Source of the DNA: Apodospora peruviana
Lineage: Eukaryota; Ascomycota; Sordariomycetes; Sordariales; Lasiosphaeriaceae
Assembly: GCA_033439685.1 (NCBI GenBank)
Contig: JAUEDM010000002.1
Location: 558,001-622,000 of the forward strand
Reading direction: 5' to 3'
Length of the DNA: 64,000 nt
In this document: positions 21,858 to 33,784 of the stretch, in pieces
How positions within the stretch are numbered: the stretch's first letter is position 1
Layout of the letters: every line of letters begins with the position of its first letter
Program-made: the position numbers and the translations under genes
The notes under the pieces: generated by a model
What the model saw: the letters and a program-made list of their open reading frames with translations, nothing else
Databases searched by the model: none
Told to the model about the DNA's origin: nothing

Positions 21858-24752
21858 TCACCAGAAATCCTCAACAGGTCCCGATCCTTCACTGGGTCCC
21901 GATCCTTCACTGGGTCCCGATCCCTCACCAGGTCTCCGAGTCTCCGTCCAAAACCAGGAACCCACTCCCTCGGGGCATCCATACACAGGAATGCATGCGC
22001 GAAGGACCGCAGAAGCCCACCCCTTCCCGACAATTATCTTGACCCTCTTCCTATCATGGAAGCGCATCGGGTTGGATACGTCTCCCGCGCCGTCCTTGCC
22101 CTGCTTGGCGTATCCGTACATGACAACATTCTGCCCTTGAATCTGCAACACACCATCCGCTATCAGGATTGCCACGATGCCGCCAAGATCGTCACTATAA
22201 CCGTCTTCGTCATCTCCGAGGCAGCCCTTGAAGCAGCCCTTGACCATTTGGCGCATACAGTCAACCGCCGACTTGCCAGCAGGTCCCCACTTCTTATGAA
22301 TGTCCGGCATGTAGGGGAGCAGATACCTGATGTTCGTGAGGCAGTCCTCGAAGTGGCCTCGAATTCTCTCGGCGGTCCAATACCACTGCAGCCTCTCGGG
22401 CTTCGTCAACCGCCCAAACTCACAGGCGATAGGCATGTCCCACTCCATGTGCTCTACCGCCGGGTTAATGCGGCCTTCCCAAGCTGCGAGGACGTTGAAG
22501 GCTCTGTTAGAGGTGCATTCCAAGGTTTTCTCTAGATATCGGGCTTGCAGATTAAGCGGATGGTGTTCTTTCCACCACAGCTCCTCGGTAATCCGTCTAT
22601 CCCTGTCCGCCAACCAGCAATGCTTTTCCATAAGACCCTCGAGGGCATCGAGTAGTTTATCCAGGGTGGCCCAAAGTATCCCATTCTCGTGGCACTCGTC
22701 AATTCCTTCTTGAACATGATCTTCATTCCGTTTTATTTCCTTTTCGGTATTCGCGATTTGACAGATAAGTGCGACCACGGAATTGAAGGTCGACCAATCC
22801 TTTGGGTCACACTTGAGCCTGTTGTTGGGAGGCGACGTACGGTGCACCTGGAGCCGCATATGCTAAGTGTATTTTGAATGATCGATGTTGTTGCGGCGCA
22901 TCCTTGTGGTTACATGTAACCAATCCATGATAGGCAGGTCGCCCGCCGGACTCGGCTCGTTTGCGCCGACTCCCGCTTCTTGAAGAGACTTGATAATGTC
23001 ATTATCCCCCTCGTCCTCCCTGTTTATTGCATGCTGAAGCGGCGTCTTCCCATACCATTCTGACTTGAGTAAGGATGCCGGGGGACCAAGGCCCAGTAGA
23101 AATTGGGGAAGACTTGGGTAGTAGACGCTGATGATGGAATCGCATACCAGCTTTAGGAAGAGAGCGTGGCTTGTAATGTCCTCTAGTCTGGCGAGTCTCA
23201 AGTCCAAGAACAAAGTGAGTTCTTTTTCGAGAAGCAGCTCCCAGGGGCCTGCAGCCTCCTCACTTGGCCTGGACTCCTCACAAGCCAAGGTGGACATGAA
23301 AAGCTCTAATGTCCAATGATGAGAGAACCGCCTGCGGGCTTCTGCGCTGTTCTTTGCCACGGTACTGCAGGCTTTGAAGTCCCACTGCTTGACGCAGAAA
23401 TCGATCAAGGTATTGTCTTTGTGGTCCATGACCGTGAAGTCTGCACCAAGACGCAAGAAAGTCTCTAGAACTTGGCATCCCACTTCATCACATCGGCATT
23501 CGTCATATTCCTTAGTACGACGATTATCGCATAGTGATTGCCGCATGTACATGAACTCGGGAGAGTTATCCCATCGGAATTTCTTGCGTTCATGTCGAGC
23601 AGACCTTTCCCTACTAGGTATGAGATGAACTCGCCAATGTAGTAAGCTTTATACGCATGCGGGTACTTGTGGCGTTGAAAGAGATCACAATCAGCCAGGT
23701 CGTAATCAGGATCCGCGCCGAGGTCCTTCAGTTACAGTAACGCTTCCCAATTCTCATTTATGTACGCCACCATAAGGGGGTGGATCCCGCGTAGTTCGGC
23801 TCGTAAAGATCGGACAAAACCAGCCCCTGGTCAAGCAGAAACTGGATCATGTTTTTCCCTTTGACTCCGGCTGCAACATGCAATGGTGACAAACGCTGGC
23901 CGGAGCAAGACAGAGATTGGCACTGTTAGGTCGAGTGTTGTTGGAATCGTGCTTGAGAAGAAGTGCCGCCGCCTCGGGCCGGTTGCTGTTAATGGCGTGG
24001 AATAGAGGCGTCAACATCGTCCAGAAGCATGTACCTGCTTCCGCTATGTATTCATCCCAGTCGAAATCTCCTCGATTGAACTTCTGGAAGTTCGATCCAC
24101 GGAAAACGCCAGGGAGGGCGTAACCCGGCGCATGGGTGTCAGCACCATGCCTGATGAGCAGCTCCACAACATCGGCACAACCATACCATGCTACAAGACG
24201 CAGGGGGAAGAAGAGTCGTGTATTGCAAAACGACTCATGTCCAGGAGCTGATGTCTTGACATGTAGACGCTCGTGTTCCGAAAAGTGGCGGCTGTAGAAG
24301 TCGACCAGTTCATCATGACGCTCATAGTGGACAACATGGAACCCCTCAGAAGCAGGTTCCTCTGTGTTTGGACGACGGCACTTGCAGTAATCGGTAATGC
24401 TGGTAGGCTCCGAGTTTGCCAGGTGCCGAGGGATATGCAACCCAACACTGTCCGTATAGAACCCACAGAATGGAGTTGCGAAACCGCGATTTGGATCAGC
24501 ACCTTCTTCAATGAGGGCCTGAACCCCAGTCAAATAGCCCCTGGAACAAGACTCGAAAAATAACTGAAGCCGATCCTGCCAGGAGCTTTTAAGCATCCGG
24601 CACCATAGTGGGTATAGAGCAGCGCGAAGATCCCGATGTGCCGCGTAGAGTTGAACCATGTCGCGGACCCTAAGGTGATCGGCGATGCAAAAGATCAACT
24701 CTACAGGCAGATTGAGCAATAAACCCATCATGTTGGCTTCTGCTGTGGGCAT
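21858..24752 (-). pseudogene. F-box/ankyrin-repeat pseudogene
   Basis: The 5' part (24752-23847) encodes an F-box (LLLNLPVELIFCIADHL, residues 11-27) and ankyrin units (GVQALIEEGADPN, VVELLIRHGADTH, TPLFHAINSNRPEAAALLL). The next unit, SPLHVAAGVKGK...FLLDQGL, lies in another frame at about 23900. A further shift gives LMVAYINENWEALL-stop-LKDLGADP, and a third near 23555 leads into 23552-22863 (VLETFLRLGADFTVMD, WYGKTPLQHAINRED). That frame meets TAG after NIDHSKYT and continues without shift to 21858. The last part has no ankyrins, is rich in Trp/Cys/Glu, and ends in GSGPSE repeats. F-box proteins select targets for SCF ubiquitin ligases; this copy is broken at least five times. Confidence 0.82.
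21877..21940. repeat. 18-bp tandem repeat, about 3 copies
   Basis: The unit GATCCTTCACTGGGTCCC is repeated, the last copy altered. On the minus strand it encodes GSGPSE repeats at the end of the F-box/ankyrin frame. Confidence 0.85.
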
Positions 24753-26484
24753 GTGGGATTCCTGATGCTTTGTTTGTGTAGCAAATGCAGCATGCGTAGT
24801 AGCTAGATCAAATATACGTTTTAGTAAAATGAATATCAGGTTATGTACCTTAATAGATACGAAGGTATTTTTCTTGTCCAGACAGGCGTGAAAAGTTACT
24901 CACCTAGGCTTGGAATTCCCAAAGAGGTGGATGCGTCGTCAGTCGCGGTCACTAGGTCCCTTCGGGGTTGCCTACGAGAATGCTTGGTGCTGCCAGGCGG
25001 ATTGCGTTGCGCGCGAGCAGGACAAGATAGGAGGTTTTCGAGTAATATGTAGGGCAATGCAAAGAGATGCGGAATGAAATTGTAAGGGTGAGTGGTCGAT
25101 GGTTGCTGCGAAGCAAAGAAATTTGTGGGAGGATGGAGGTTGCAAAAAAGATGTGCGAGGAAGAAACGCTTGCTCGACCTGCCCTTGTTATACCTGTCTT
25201 TCTGGTAGCTGTGGGTCGGGAGCCGGCGGAGGATGTCCCCCACCATGGTCGGAGATAGTATCATCTGAGCAGACTCGGATGAAAATTGCCTTACGGCGAT
25301 ATAAGACGTTCTGATTCTATTAATCCCAACTCCCGAGGTTTTCATCCTTGAGGACTGCCACGATACAGACAAATGATGTGGCTATGACTGAAAGATAAAT
25401 ATTTATAGTTACGAGAAATACACCCATCTGGCCATAGGAGCCACAAGCTGAAAGCAAGAAGGAAGTCGTTGGTAGTTGTAGAAGATCAGATATTCATGGC
25501 AGGGCGGATTTCCTCCGTCTTATACTCGTGGAGTCGCGATGGAGGACCACGCCAAGCAAACAGCAATTGCTGCACTAAAAACGATTGCCCTCTCCGGAGA
25601 CCCACTTACGAGAAAAAGCAGATAGATAGACCAATAATTGGTCATGAAGAGCACTTATGTTGTGGATTACAAGCTCGGGAACAAACTCCACCGCCTCCGC
25701 CTAGCAAAGTACAAGGCTCACCTAGAATCTAGGTTTAAATCCCCGACGAGGTTATAAGAGCGACATGATACCCCGGGATAGAATATTTCCTCTTCTACAT
25801 CTATCAGGTCTAGAAACCGTGAATAAATGATACGGTTGTGTCAACACTACCCTTTCATAAACATATTCATTATTCACCAGAAACGCTACGTCTACTTTCC
25901 TTTAACTGATTGATACGAATGATAGGACCATCCCAATACACGTTCGATAACCATAGCTCCGTATATTGCATTATAAACTGGTGTAACCTCCACATAATTG
26001 GCAACAATCATGCTGAATCCAGCGGACTTGCTTGAAACCCCTTCGAATACAAGGGATTCGGTCATACTTCGTTTCCAGGAAGGCAAGTTTACAGGGGAAC
26101 ATACGGCTCGGTATCGTCTGAAGGAACGTTGATTGACAGCCGTTGGCCCTTCTGGGGACCTTACTAAGAGGCAGGCGGACTTATTCTAGAAGTACGATCC
26201 AAATGAGCGGACGCGTGGAAGCCCAACATGGCCTACTCCCTCAAGCAAACAAAGCCAGCACGGGTATCAGCCTCGATATTCGCCCATATCGAGTCACTTC
26301 ACGTTCCATCTGAGGTCTCAGAGGATTAGAGTTCCATAAATACTACCTCAACGAGCCCCTCTCAGTTAGTGAGGCACCATCAGACATAGATAGATGTACA
26401 AAACATGTATTTATGACAAATATTCTACAGTTCTCCCTGTCTAGCGGAGCAACACAAACCCACACCCCACACTCAGCAACAATT
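24753..26484. other. Intergenic region, 1.7 kb
   Basis: It contains the presumed promoter of the F-box pseudogene and the 3' side of bL27m. A 64-codon minus frame at 25892-26086 has plausible protein composition (GFSMIVANYVEVTPVYNAI) but no match I know. No RNA gene is supported. Confidence 0.4.
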
Positions 26485-27627
26485 CTATACCTCCACCTTC
26501 TCCCCAGCAACAGCAGCAGCCTTCTTCTGCGCCTGAGCCGCCTCCAGCTGCGCCACCCGTTCCGCCATCCGCTGCGTCCTCTTAGCCTTGACATGCATCT
26601 GGTACACTTCGCGACGGGCGGCCCTGGCAAGCTTGCGCATCTTGATGCTCTTGGCCTCGAGCTCGCGTCTCCGCCTGCGGCCGCGGAGGACAGCCTTCCG
26701 CGAGCCACGCTTCTCGGCGCCCTGGATCGTGCCGGCGTCGCCAACCAAACGACCAATCTCCCAGTTGGTCTCGCGGTAACTGTAATCGCTCTGCAGCCTA
26801 AAGATGCGCGTGTTCTGGCGCAGGCGCAGCTCGGCTTCCCTCTGCCGGCGCAGCGTAGCCATCTTGGAGTTGTACGCCCGTCTGGTCTTGAGCTTTTCGG
26901 CCATCAGGGCCGCAATGACAGCGTTTCCGCCGCTCAATGTCTTCTTAGGCATCTTAACTGGTGTTTGTGACCTGACAGGTGTGGTGGGTTCTTCCTTTTT
27001 CGCTTTGACCGGGGCTTCGACTTCGGTGACGCGGGTTACTGTCAACGGAATACCGCTGGGGCCGACAGTTTCTTCCGCAGGTCCCTCAGTGACCCGAGGC
27101 TGGGCGACCATGCAGAGCTTGCGCTTGCGCGGCGCGCCGATCGGGTAGGGCAGCTTGTCATCCTTGTTGAAGACGACGCCGATGTACTGGCGCTTCGGGT
27201 GGCGCTGGGGGTCGCGGTAGTATTTGACGTAGCCGGTGACGGCGGCGTGGATGGTGTGGTCGCGGCCGATGATTGTGTTCTCACCGGGGTGCCATATCGT
27301 GCCGCGCTGTTTGAAGATTATGTTTCCCGGCACCACGTATTGGTCTGACACGTTAGTTGGTTAAACTAACGTCTATTTTGGCGCGATCAACATACCGCCC
27401 GTCTTCTTTGCACCAAGCTTCTTGGGTATCGTCCTCTTGGGTTTAAGTCTGTAGGCACCCTGTGACTTGACACTGGCATAACGGCGACCATGGACGGCGG
27501 TATTGGCATCGATGCGCAGCTGGGCGAAGCACTCGGAGAGCAGGCCGAGACCTGGCGTCGTCGACGGCGATCGGCAGCTGGCAGCAACCACCCTCTGCAG
27601 GGGGCGCCGCAGCTGGATGAGCTGCAT
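26485..27627 (-). CDS. Mitochondrial ribosomal protein bL27m
   Basis: Exon 1 is 27627-27396 and exon 2 is 27344-26485, with a 51-nt phase-1 intron; the product is 363 aa. It is part of the large subunit of the mitoribosome. The N-terminus (MQLIQLRRPLQRVVAASCR) is an Arg-rich, acid-free mitochondrial targeting sequence. The L27 domain follows at about 50-160: RYASVKSQGAYRLKPKRT, GAKKTGDQYVVPGNIIFKQ across the splice site, then RGTIWHPGENTIIGRDHTI. The long C-terminal extension, basic and coiled-coil-like (RRQREAELRLRQN, RRRRRELEAKSIKMRK), is as in yeast MRP7. Its start lies 423 bp from the divergent Lcl2 gene, so they may share a promoter region. Confidence 0.95.
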
Positions 27628-28050
27628 CGGAGATCACTCGGCGACCGGGTGAGTCTCCGTCGCGGCAATTGGGTCGGTCGTGGTCGAGGGGAGCTGGCGG
27701 CGGAGGTTGGAGTCAAACCGAGTCCCGATTTCGAGGTCCGTCCGATGTTCAATGTCGGGTTGTCGTCTCGCTGGTTTGTGATTTGCCGGGGTGAACTTTT
27801 CTGCTTAGTCACCCACCCCGGCAAGCTGAATCACTGACCCCTTGTCAGTCGATAAGATAAGCACTGTGAACCTTGAGTATCCGGCCCGCCATTGCCAAGG
27901 ATCAAGCTCCGAATTGGCCAGCGAGTCCAAAATGCCGTAATCGCGCCCGGCTGCCCGTCGACAACTGCATGCACCACCTCACCAACTCTATCTTACCCTG
28001 ACAGACAGCAAACATCATCCCACACATACAGAAAACAGACCAAGAGGAAA
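27628..28050. promoter_or_regulatory. Divergent promoter region, bL27m and Lcl2
   Basis: 423 bp between two divergent start codons. No TATA box is evident. The side next to Lcl2 has an A/C-rich leader (ACACATACAGAAAACAGACC). Confidence 0.45.
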
Positions 28051-28482
28051 ATGCGTCTCTTCTCCATCCCCCTCCTGCTCTTCTCCCTCCTTGCGGGTTC
28101 GGTGTCAGCGCAATTCGGCTTCTTCGACCAAATGTTTGGCGGCGGCGGACAGCAGCAACAGCAACAGCCCCAAAACGTGCCCAGCGATTCGGGCATCTAC
28201 CGCTCAAACTACCAGCGCTCGCACTGCGAGAACTACCTATGCCCTGACACACTGGGTATGCTCATACACAACTTGCTAAACATTGCACCCGTCGACTATG
28301 TTCGCTAACTGTTTCTAACTACAGCATGCGTCCATTTTCCCCACCACTGCCCCTGCGCGTGGCCGGCGCACGAGGACAAGTTCGAGCTTGCCGACGGTAG
28401 CAGGATCTGTGTCTCGAAAGGCGGGTTCAAAGCCGGCGAGGCGGCGAGGAAGGTCGAGTTGGCTCGCAAGGGGTTGTTGTAG
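28051..28482 (+). CDS. Lcl2 family protein (long chronological lifespan 2)
   Basis: Exons 28051-28255 and 28325-28482; the intron of 69 nt (phase 1) has branch site CTAAC close to the acceptor. The product is 120 aa. A signal peptide (MRLFSIPLLLFSLLAGSVSA, cleavage after Ala20) precedes QFGFFDQMFGGGG, a Gln run, and a cysteine domain: HCENYLCPDTLACVHFPHH, then CPCAW, then KFELADGSRICVSKGGF. This is the standard pattern of fungal Lcl2, a small secretory-pathway protein linked in yeast to ER-associated degradation and chronological lifespan. The length is typical and all six core cysteines are present. Confidence 0.93.
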
Positions 28483-29344
28483 TCAGACAGGGACGAGACA
28501 AGAACGATGAGAGACACGGCGGACGAGCGACGATACATTCGGTTTGTTTTATGGGAGGAAAGAAATTGATTATTAGGTTAACTTGGCGTTTGGAGTGTTG
28601 GATATGGGATCCCCCCAGAACCAGTAAGGCAAAGGTGCGGAAATGTATTTGGTTTTGGATGGCGGATGATTCGATGTGAGAGGAGAAAGTATGACAGTTG
28701 AAAAATATAGACGGTTATATACACCTACACATAAACCACCGCAGACATGGATCCAGTACCTAGATGGCAGCACTCTCGTACCAGCAAACCAACAATTCCG
28801 GCAAACAAAAGAACAACGAACAGGCCTCAGTCGAATCAACACGGTGAAGTTGTAGCAAGCTGGATATGGGCGTTCAACCACGAAATACACGGCTCAACGA
28901 CCTATCATCTCGGGGCAACTGGTGAGGCCACTGGGATACTAATAGCAGGAGAGAACGACAACCTCCCCAAAGAAGAAAAGAAATACACGACTAATTGTGG
29001 CTATTCTCGATATGCGTAAAGGGCAAAGACAAATGGGAAATAACGCGCGCAAAAGACTCCACTAATCACAACAGTCCTCCATCCAGCCCAGCCATAACTC
29101 CTCCTCGTCCTAGTAAAGGGGTAACAAACGACGGACAAAAAATAATGAAAAATGCAGCATCAACCTCCTGCCCCCCCATAAAACGAACGAACAGTATGCA
29201 TCCGTAATCCATCGAGCTCAATGCAATCCACCAACCACCTTCATCTCTCAAGATAGCCATCCTGGGACCTGATGCCCCCATCATATTATCCTTCTATGCC
29301 ACGTTCATATTAATGTCAATCGTCGCCAGACAGTCCCCAGCCCT
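28483..29344. other. Convergent 3' region
   Basis: 860 bp between the ends of Lcl2 and the phosphatase inhibitor. A/C-rich on the plus strand, no supported gene. Confidence 0.45.
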
Positions 29345-30447
29345 CTAAGATGAGCCGTTCGTGACATCAGCATTCGGCAAAGGCGGAACCGCCTTCTCAT
29401 CATCATCATCTTCCTCCTCATCAGGCAACTGCTCCGGATGCCCCAGCAGACTTGCAACATTCTTCATCTCGTAGTGACGTTTGCGCATCTCCTCGAACTG
29501 GCGATGCTTCTCTCTTTCTTCGGGCGTCAGGTGCGCGAGCTCTTCCCCGTCGGAATCATGACCGTGGCTATCGACATGAACCGCCCGCGGGCGATGGGGC
29601 GCCGCAACGTCACCAAACTCGTTCTCGGGAACCGCCTCCTCCGGTTCGCCGAGCGAAAGACCGGGAATCTCGTCCTCCGCGGGGGCACCTCTACGCTGAT
29701 GCGGCACGCCATCGACCCGATCCATGTCAATACTGTCAGGATCAATGGGCTCGGCCATTTCGTCGTCGGACGGGTCTTCGGTGGGGTCGTAGTGCTTCGC
29801 GTACGGCGTTTTCGGTTCGTTGATCTTCATTGTGCTGCTACGCTCCTGTTCGGTGAGATACAAATTCGCCTCGTCCCATTTCAGGCGTTGGCCTTCTTGT
29901 TCATCGGTGGCGTCGTCGCCCCCGTGGTGGCTGGGCGCGCGCAGGCTCTGTCGACGAGAACCGCCGGGGCGGGAACCGGCGCCCGACGAAGAGCGCCGGT
30001 GGCCCGCGTTGTATTGGGTGTTGGCGATGGTAAGTTCCTTTGCGTCTTGGAGGGTCACGCCGTGCCCGTCAGCGGATGAGTTGCTGTGCGAGAGGGTCGG
30101 ATGCGAAACAGGTTCATGGTGGGTCTCGACTGGTGAGACGGGCGGGGAGTTGCGATATGAGTTCTTGAGGATGCCTGTTTGTTTTGGTGTTAGCGACCCA
30201 AATGACGCAGTTATCCCCCCAAGGGTTTGGTCGCATATCCTGTCCCGCCGACCAATCGACCATGATGCTGACGATGTGCGACGTCGGCCGGGACGAACGT
30301 CGATGTCACAAGGGCATCCTTCCCTCGTCTGTACGAGGTTACGGTATCGTGGTGCTGCCCGAGATGCTTGGACGTACCTTTTGGCCGCGGGACATCAGGT
30401 CCCGGCGGGGTGTGAGGAGTTGGGCTCGAATTCATGACGGCTGCCAT
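29345..30447 (-). CDS. Protein phosphatase inhibitor 2 homologue (Glc8/IPP-2)
   Basis: Exon 1 is 30447-30378 and exon 2 is 30174-29345; the phase-1 intron is 203 nt, long for this window. The product is 299 aa. It binds and regulates type-1 protein phosphatase (PP1). The splice junction rebuilds the PP1-binding motif PKGILKNS at the N-terminus. Next come RLKWDEANLYLTEQER and MKINEPKTPYAKHYDP, which include the conserved PP1 contact and the regulatory Thr in TPYAKH. The C-terminus has the helix LTPEEREKHRQFEEMRKRHY and an acidic tail. Two in-frame ATGs (30447, 30435) could start translation. The join to the KGILKN exon makes this gene model firm. Confidence 0.94.
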
Positions 30448-31970
30448 CGCTGCTTCGGTATGTGATGTCTGTCGAGTGGACGGGAGATGCTGCGCTATTG
30501 TGTGATGTCGGCGTTGATTTCGATTCGATTGATCAAGGTATACGATACTCGAGTGCGGTCAGTTCGAAGAGTTGCCCGTCCAAGATAGAGTGTGGCGGAG
30601 GAAGGAAGCTTTGGTTGTCGGGTGCCCTGTGGAGTGATCTCTGGACGGTGGGGTCGAAACTGCCAGTGATGCGATGCTTTGTTTGGGTGGGTTGACGAGC
30701 CGACGTCCAGCGCACTTAAAGTTTCAAAGTTAGCTTCATACTTCGGACGGGCGATTCGGCTCAAATCGAAGATGTCCCAGTGACCTTTAACGAGACCGCA
30801 TCTGAGACAAAAGGGGATAGATATGATATAAGGATGTAAAAAAATCTTACTATATGTCTCCCGTACGCCAGAACCAAGAGATGCTTTGCCGTTGGAATGG
30901 CAATATTTCCTCGTGATGGTACTCCGCTAACGACAGCCCAGTGCTGTAAGTGGGGTGGAGAAGTGGTGTTGGAAAACTGGAGAAGATTAATAACCTTGGC
31001 GATTATCAAAATACAATTGAATGCGTCGACCAGGGAGTCTATGCTCCAGTACTATCATATCAGTTTGTGAAAATGACTCCTTCTAGATGAGTCTCTTTCT
31101 CGGTGAACTCGTGAACGATTCGGATGGCTGCGGATGATGGTCGTGATTGTTGAAGAGAGGTGGCTGGGACGTCTCGTGTCTCTGTCCTAACAAATGCCGT
31201 TAGCGGCTACAACGTTGCACCGCATATTTGTTACAGAGCATCTTGTACCTCCCAGTTACAAGCGTTAAAGCTGCCCAAGACAGTCCGTCACCTGAACCAT
31301 TCGGCATGACATCATAATGTCTCTCGGTGAGGGTTTCGGCCGACGTGCCGGTACCTGCTTTCAAAAGTTGGGGGAAAGCATCTCGGCGTCACCTTAGGAG
31401 CCAATAACCGCTGCCGTTAGCCGGGTAGGTAAGTTACCGTACGTGATGGGCAAGCGCGGCTAAGTCCCGTCAGTAGGCCCGGACGAGTGTTGTTGTGCAG
31501 CTCTTTGTTGTGGTCTTTCGGCTCGATCCTCACTGAACAACTAGCATCATGACTCTCTTTGACGATCTTCTATGGCCCGAACAATGCAAGGAACTCACGG
31601 ATGCACCCATAAACGGAGGAAAGGGAAATCGAATTATCGTTATTGACATGTGAGTAGAATTAAGTAGGATCATTAATTGTTAGGAATTATCGTGGACACC
31701 CCTTTGCGCCGCCTTTGTAAGTTGACCTGTCGTACCATACATTAGACCAGAATACGGTATATGCCAACCACCCACCGACTCCTGGCCGGAATAGCCACCG
31801 ATCAATATGGATCAGGTTCCAAGGCCCCGTGGAATCTGAAAGTTTCCCTGTCACTGGCCTGCCTGCCAGATGACAAGCAACCACCGGCTACTTTCATTCC
31901 CGTCTCCGCCTCCACGCTGTCTCCTTCGAATGTAAACATGTATACACACCGGATCAAACAGAAGATCACC
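30448..31970. other. Intergenic region, 1.5 kb
   Basis: Promoter of the phosphatase inhibitor and 3' side of the sugar transporter. A short open frame begins at ATG 31552 (MTLFDDLLWPEQCKEL...IIVIDM) and stops at 31654; see findings. Nothing else is supported. Confidence 0.45.
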
Positions 31971-33784
31971 CTAAAATACAAGCGACTTCTCAGCGCGGGA
32001 CGCTCCCATTTGCTGTTCGTACTTGTCCATAATATCGGCATTAACGTTCTCGCCAAACACGTCCACCTCGGTCTTTGCGAACTTGCGCGCGCTGACGCCT
32101 TGCTCAAAGAGAAGATCGAGCTCGGCGAATGATCGGCCCGACGGCTCCGGCACCCGGAAGTACGTGTAGATGATGCACAGAAAACATATACCGCCCCAGA
32201 AGAAGCCGGCGTAGTTGCTCCAGTTCCACGCGCCCGGGTTCAGCATGTACGGCGTCAGCACGCTGCAGACGATGCCGACCACGATGTAGAGCATGCGGCC
32301 GAGCGCGACCGTCTTGATCTGCAGCCTGCGCGTCGAGATCTCGCTGACGAGCGAGTAGCAGACCGTGCCGACGGTCAGCTGGTACGTCAGCGCCCAACCC
32401 AGCATGATGCTTCCGGTCGCAATGGACCCCTCCCGGCGGTGGTCTCCGGGCACGAGGCCAAGAAAACCCAGAACGAAGAGCATGATGCACAGTCCACACA
32501 GACCGTAAAGGTACAGAGACCGGCGCCCGATGCCGCAGCTCATGAGGAACCAGGCGCCGAACACGCCAACCATGTTCATGCCGTACTGGCCCAGCGCAAA
32601 ACCATAAGCGCTCGTCGAGTCGAGGCCAGCCTGGGTAAGGAAGTAGGTCGAGTAGTTCGAAAACGAGTTGCCGCTGAGGTTCTGGATCGCCCAGACCATG
32701 CAAACGATCTCGGTCCGCCTGAGATCGTGGCCCTTGAAGCAGTCCCAGTAGGTCGCGCCGCTGGTCGTCTTCTGCTCGAGCGCCGTCGTGTGCACCATCA
32801 TGGCCACCGTCTCGTCGGCGTCAAAGTCGGAGTTGACATCGGGGCTCGTCAGCCGGTGGAGCGAGCGTTTTGCTTCTTCCAGCTTGCCCTTGCGGACGAG
32901 CCACCAGGGCGACTCGGGCGCAAAGTAGATGCCGATGATCAGCGGGACAGGCCACATCCACTGCAGCGCGTAGGGAATCCGGTACGCCCACTCGTCGTCG
33001 CGCTTCAGCATGGACATGATGACACCGATGCCGATTTCCTGGCCGACGCCCCAGCAGAAGTTGACGTACGTCGTCAGGTAGCCGCGCATGGCGACGGGGC
33101 AGACCTCGGACGCGTAGGTAATGCAGAGAGTTTGGAAGACACCCCATGGCTGTGCGATGTTAGCAATCCTCGGTCATTCGACGGGAGAAACGACTTTGTC
33201 TCACAATTCCACAGAGAATCTCAGCCGCAAGGAGGGTCTGGACATTTTGCGCCGTAAAGAAGAGCGCAGTCCACGCGATGACGAGCGTCAGGCACCCTAT
33301 CACGGTATACCTGTAACCAAACCGCTCCGATACCCAACCGTTGATCATGAGGCCGATTAGCTCTCCCACATTGGCGCCCTGATTTTGTCTGTCAGTTCTG
33401 GGAACTATGGTCCAGAGTGTGTGGTGCTCCGCTTACATTGCTCAGTCCAGCCTGCCACGGCGCAGTCACCTGCCAGTCGCCGTTCTCCAGCATTTCGCCA
33501 TACTTCCTGTTGAACTGCGGGAAAGCGTAGAAGTTGTTGATCAGGCATACATCATAGCCCTCCATGACGATACAGGTCGAGATGAGAACGCTCCAGGCGA
33601 TGGCCTTGGGGTACAGTTTCACGCCCTGCAGCAGGGTCATGTTCTGCTCCTTGTCGGTTGCCAGTTTGGCATCGTGGGTAACCCGCTCATGGGCCTTGAG
33701 ATGGGCCATTTGGTCCTGATCTTGGTCGACCTGGCTGGTGGTGTTGGGCGCAATCTCGCCATCGCCACCGCCGGCTGAACCCAT
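31971..33784 (-). CDS. MFS sugar transporter, alpha-glucoside permease type
   Basis: Exons 33784-33437, 33378-33205 and 33149-31971, with introns of 58 and 55 nt, both phase 0; 566 aa. It is a plasma-membrane sugar/H+ symporter of the maltose permease (MAL/AGT1) group. It shows ISTCIVMEGYDVCLINNFY in TM1, then SERFGYRY, PWGVFQTL at the second splice junction, PESPWWLVRKGK at the end of the first half, GNSFSNYSTYFL, and VPEPSGRSFAELDLLFE near the C-terminus. Twelve hydrophobic spans fit the length. I chose the ATG giving MGSAGGG over one 48 bp upstream. No maltase gene lies next to it. Confidence 0.9.

Noticed and set aside
25700..25760. B-box-like GGTTTAAATCC
   Set aside because: No matching D arm, anticodon stem or acceptor stem nearby.
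29438..30079. Plus-strand frame of 213 codons
   Set aside because: It is antisense to the phosphatase inhibitor 2 homologue.
32439..33257. Plus-strand frame of 272 codons
   Set aside because: It is antisense to the alpha-glucoside type transporter.
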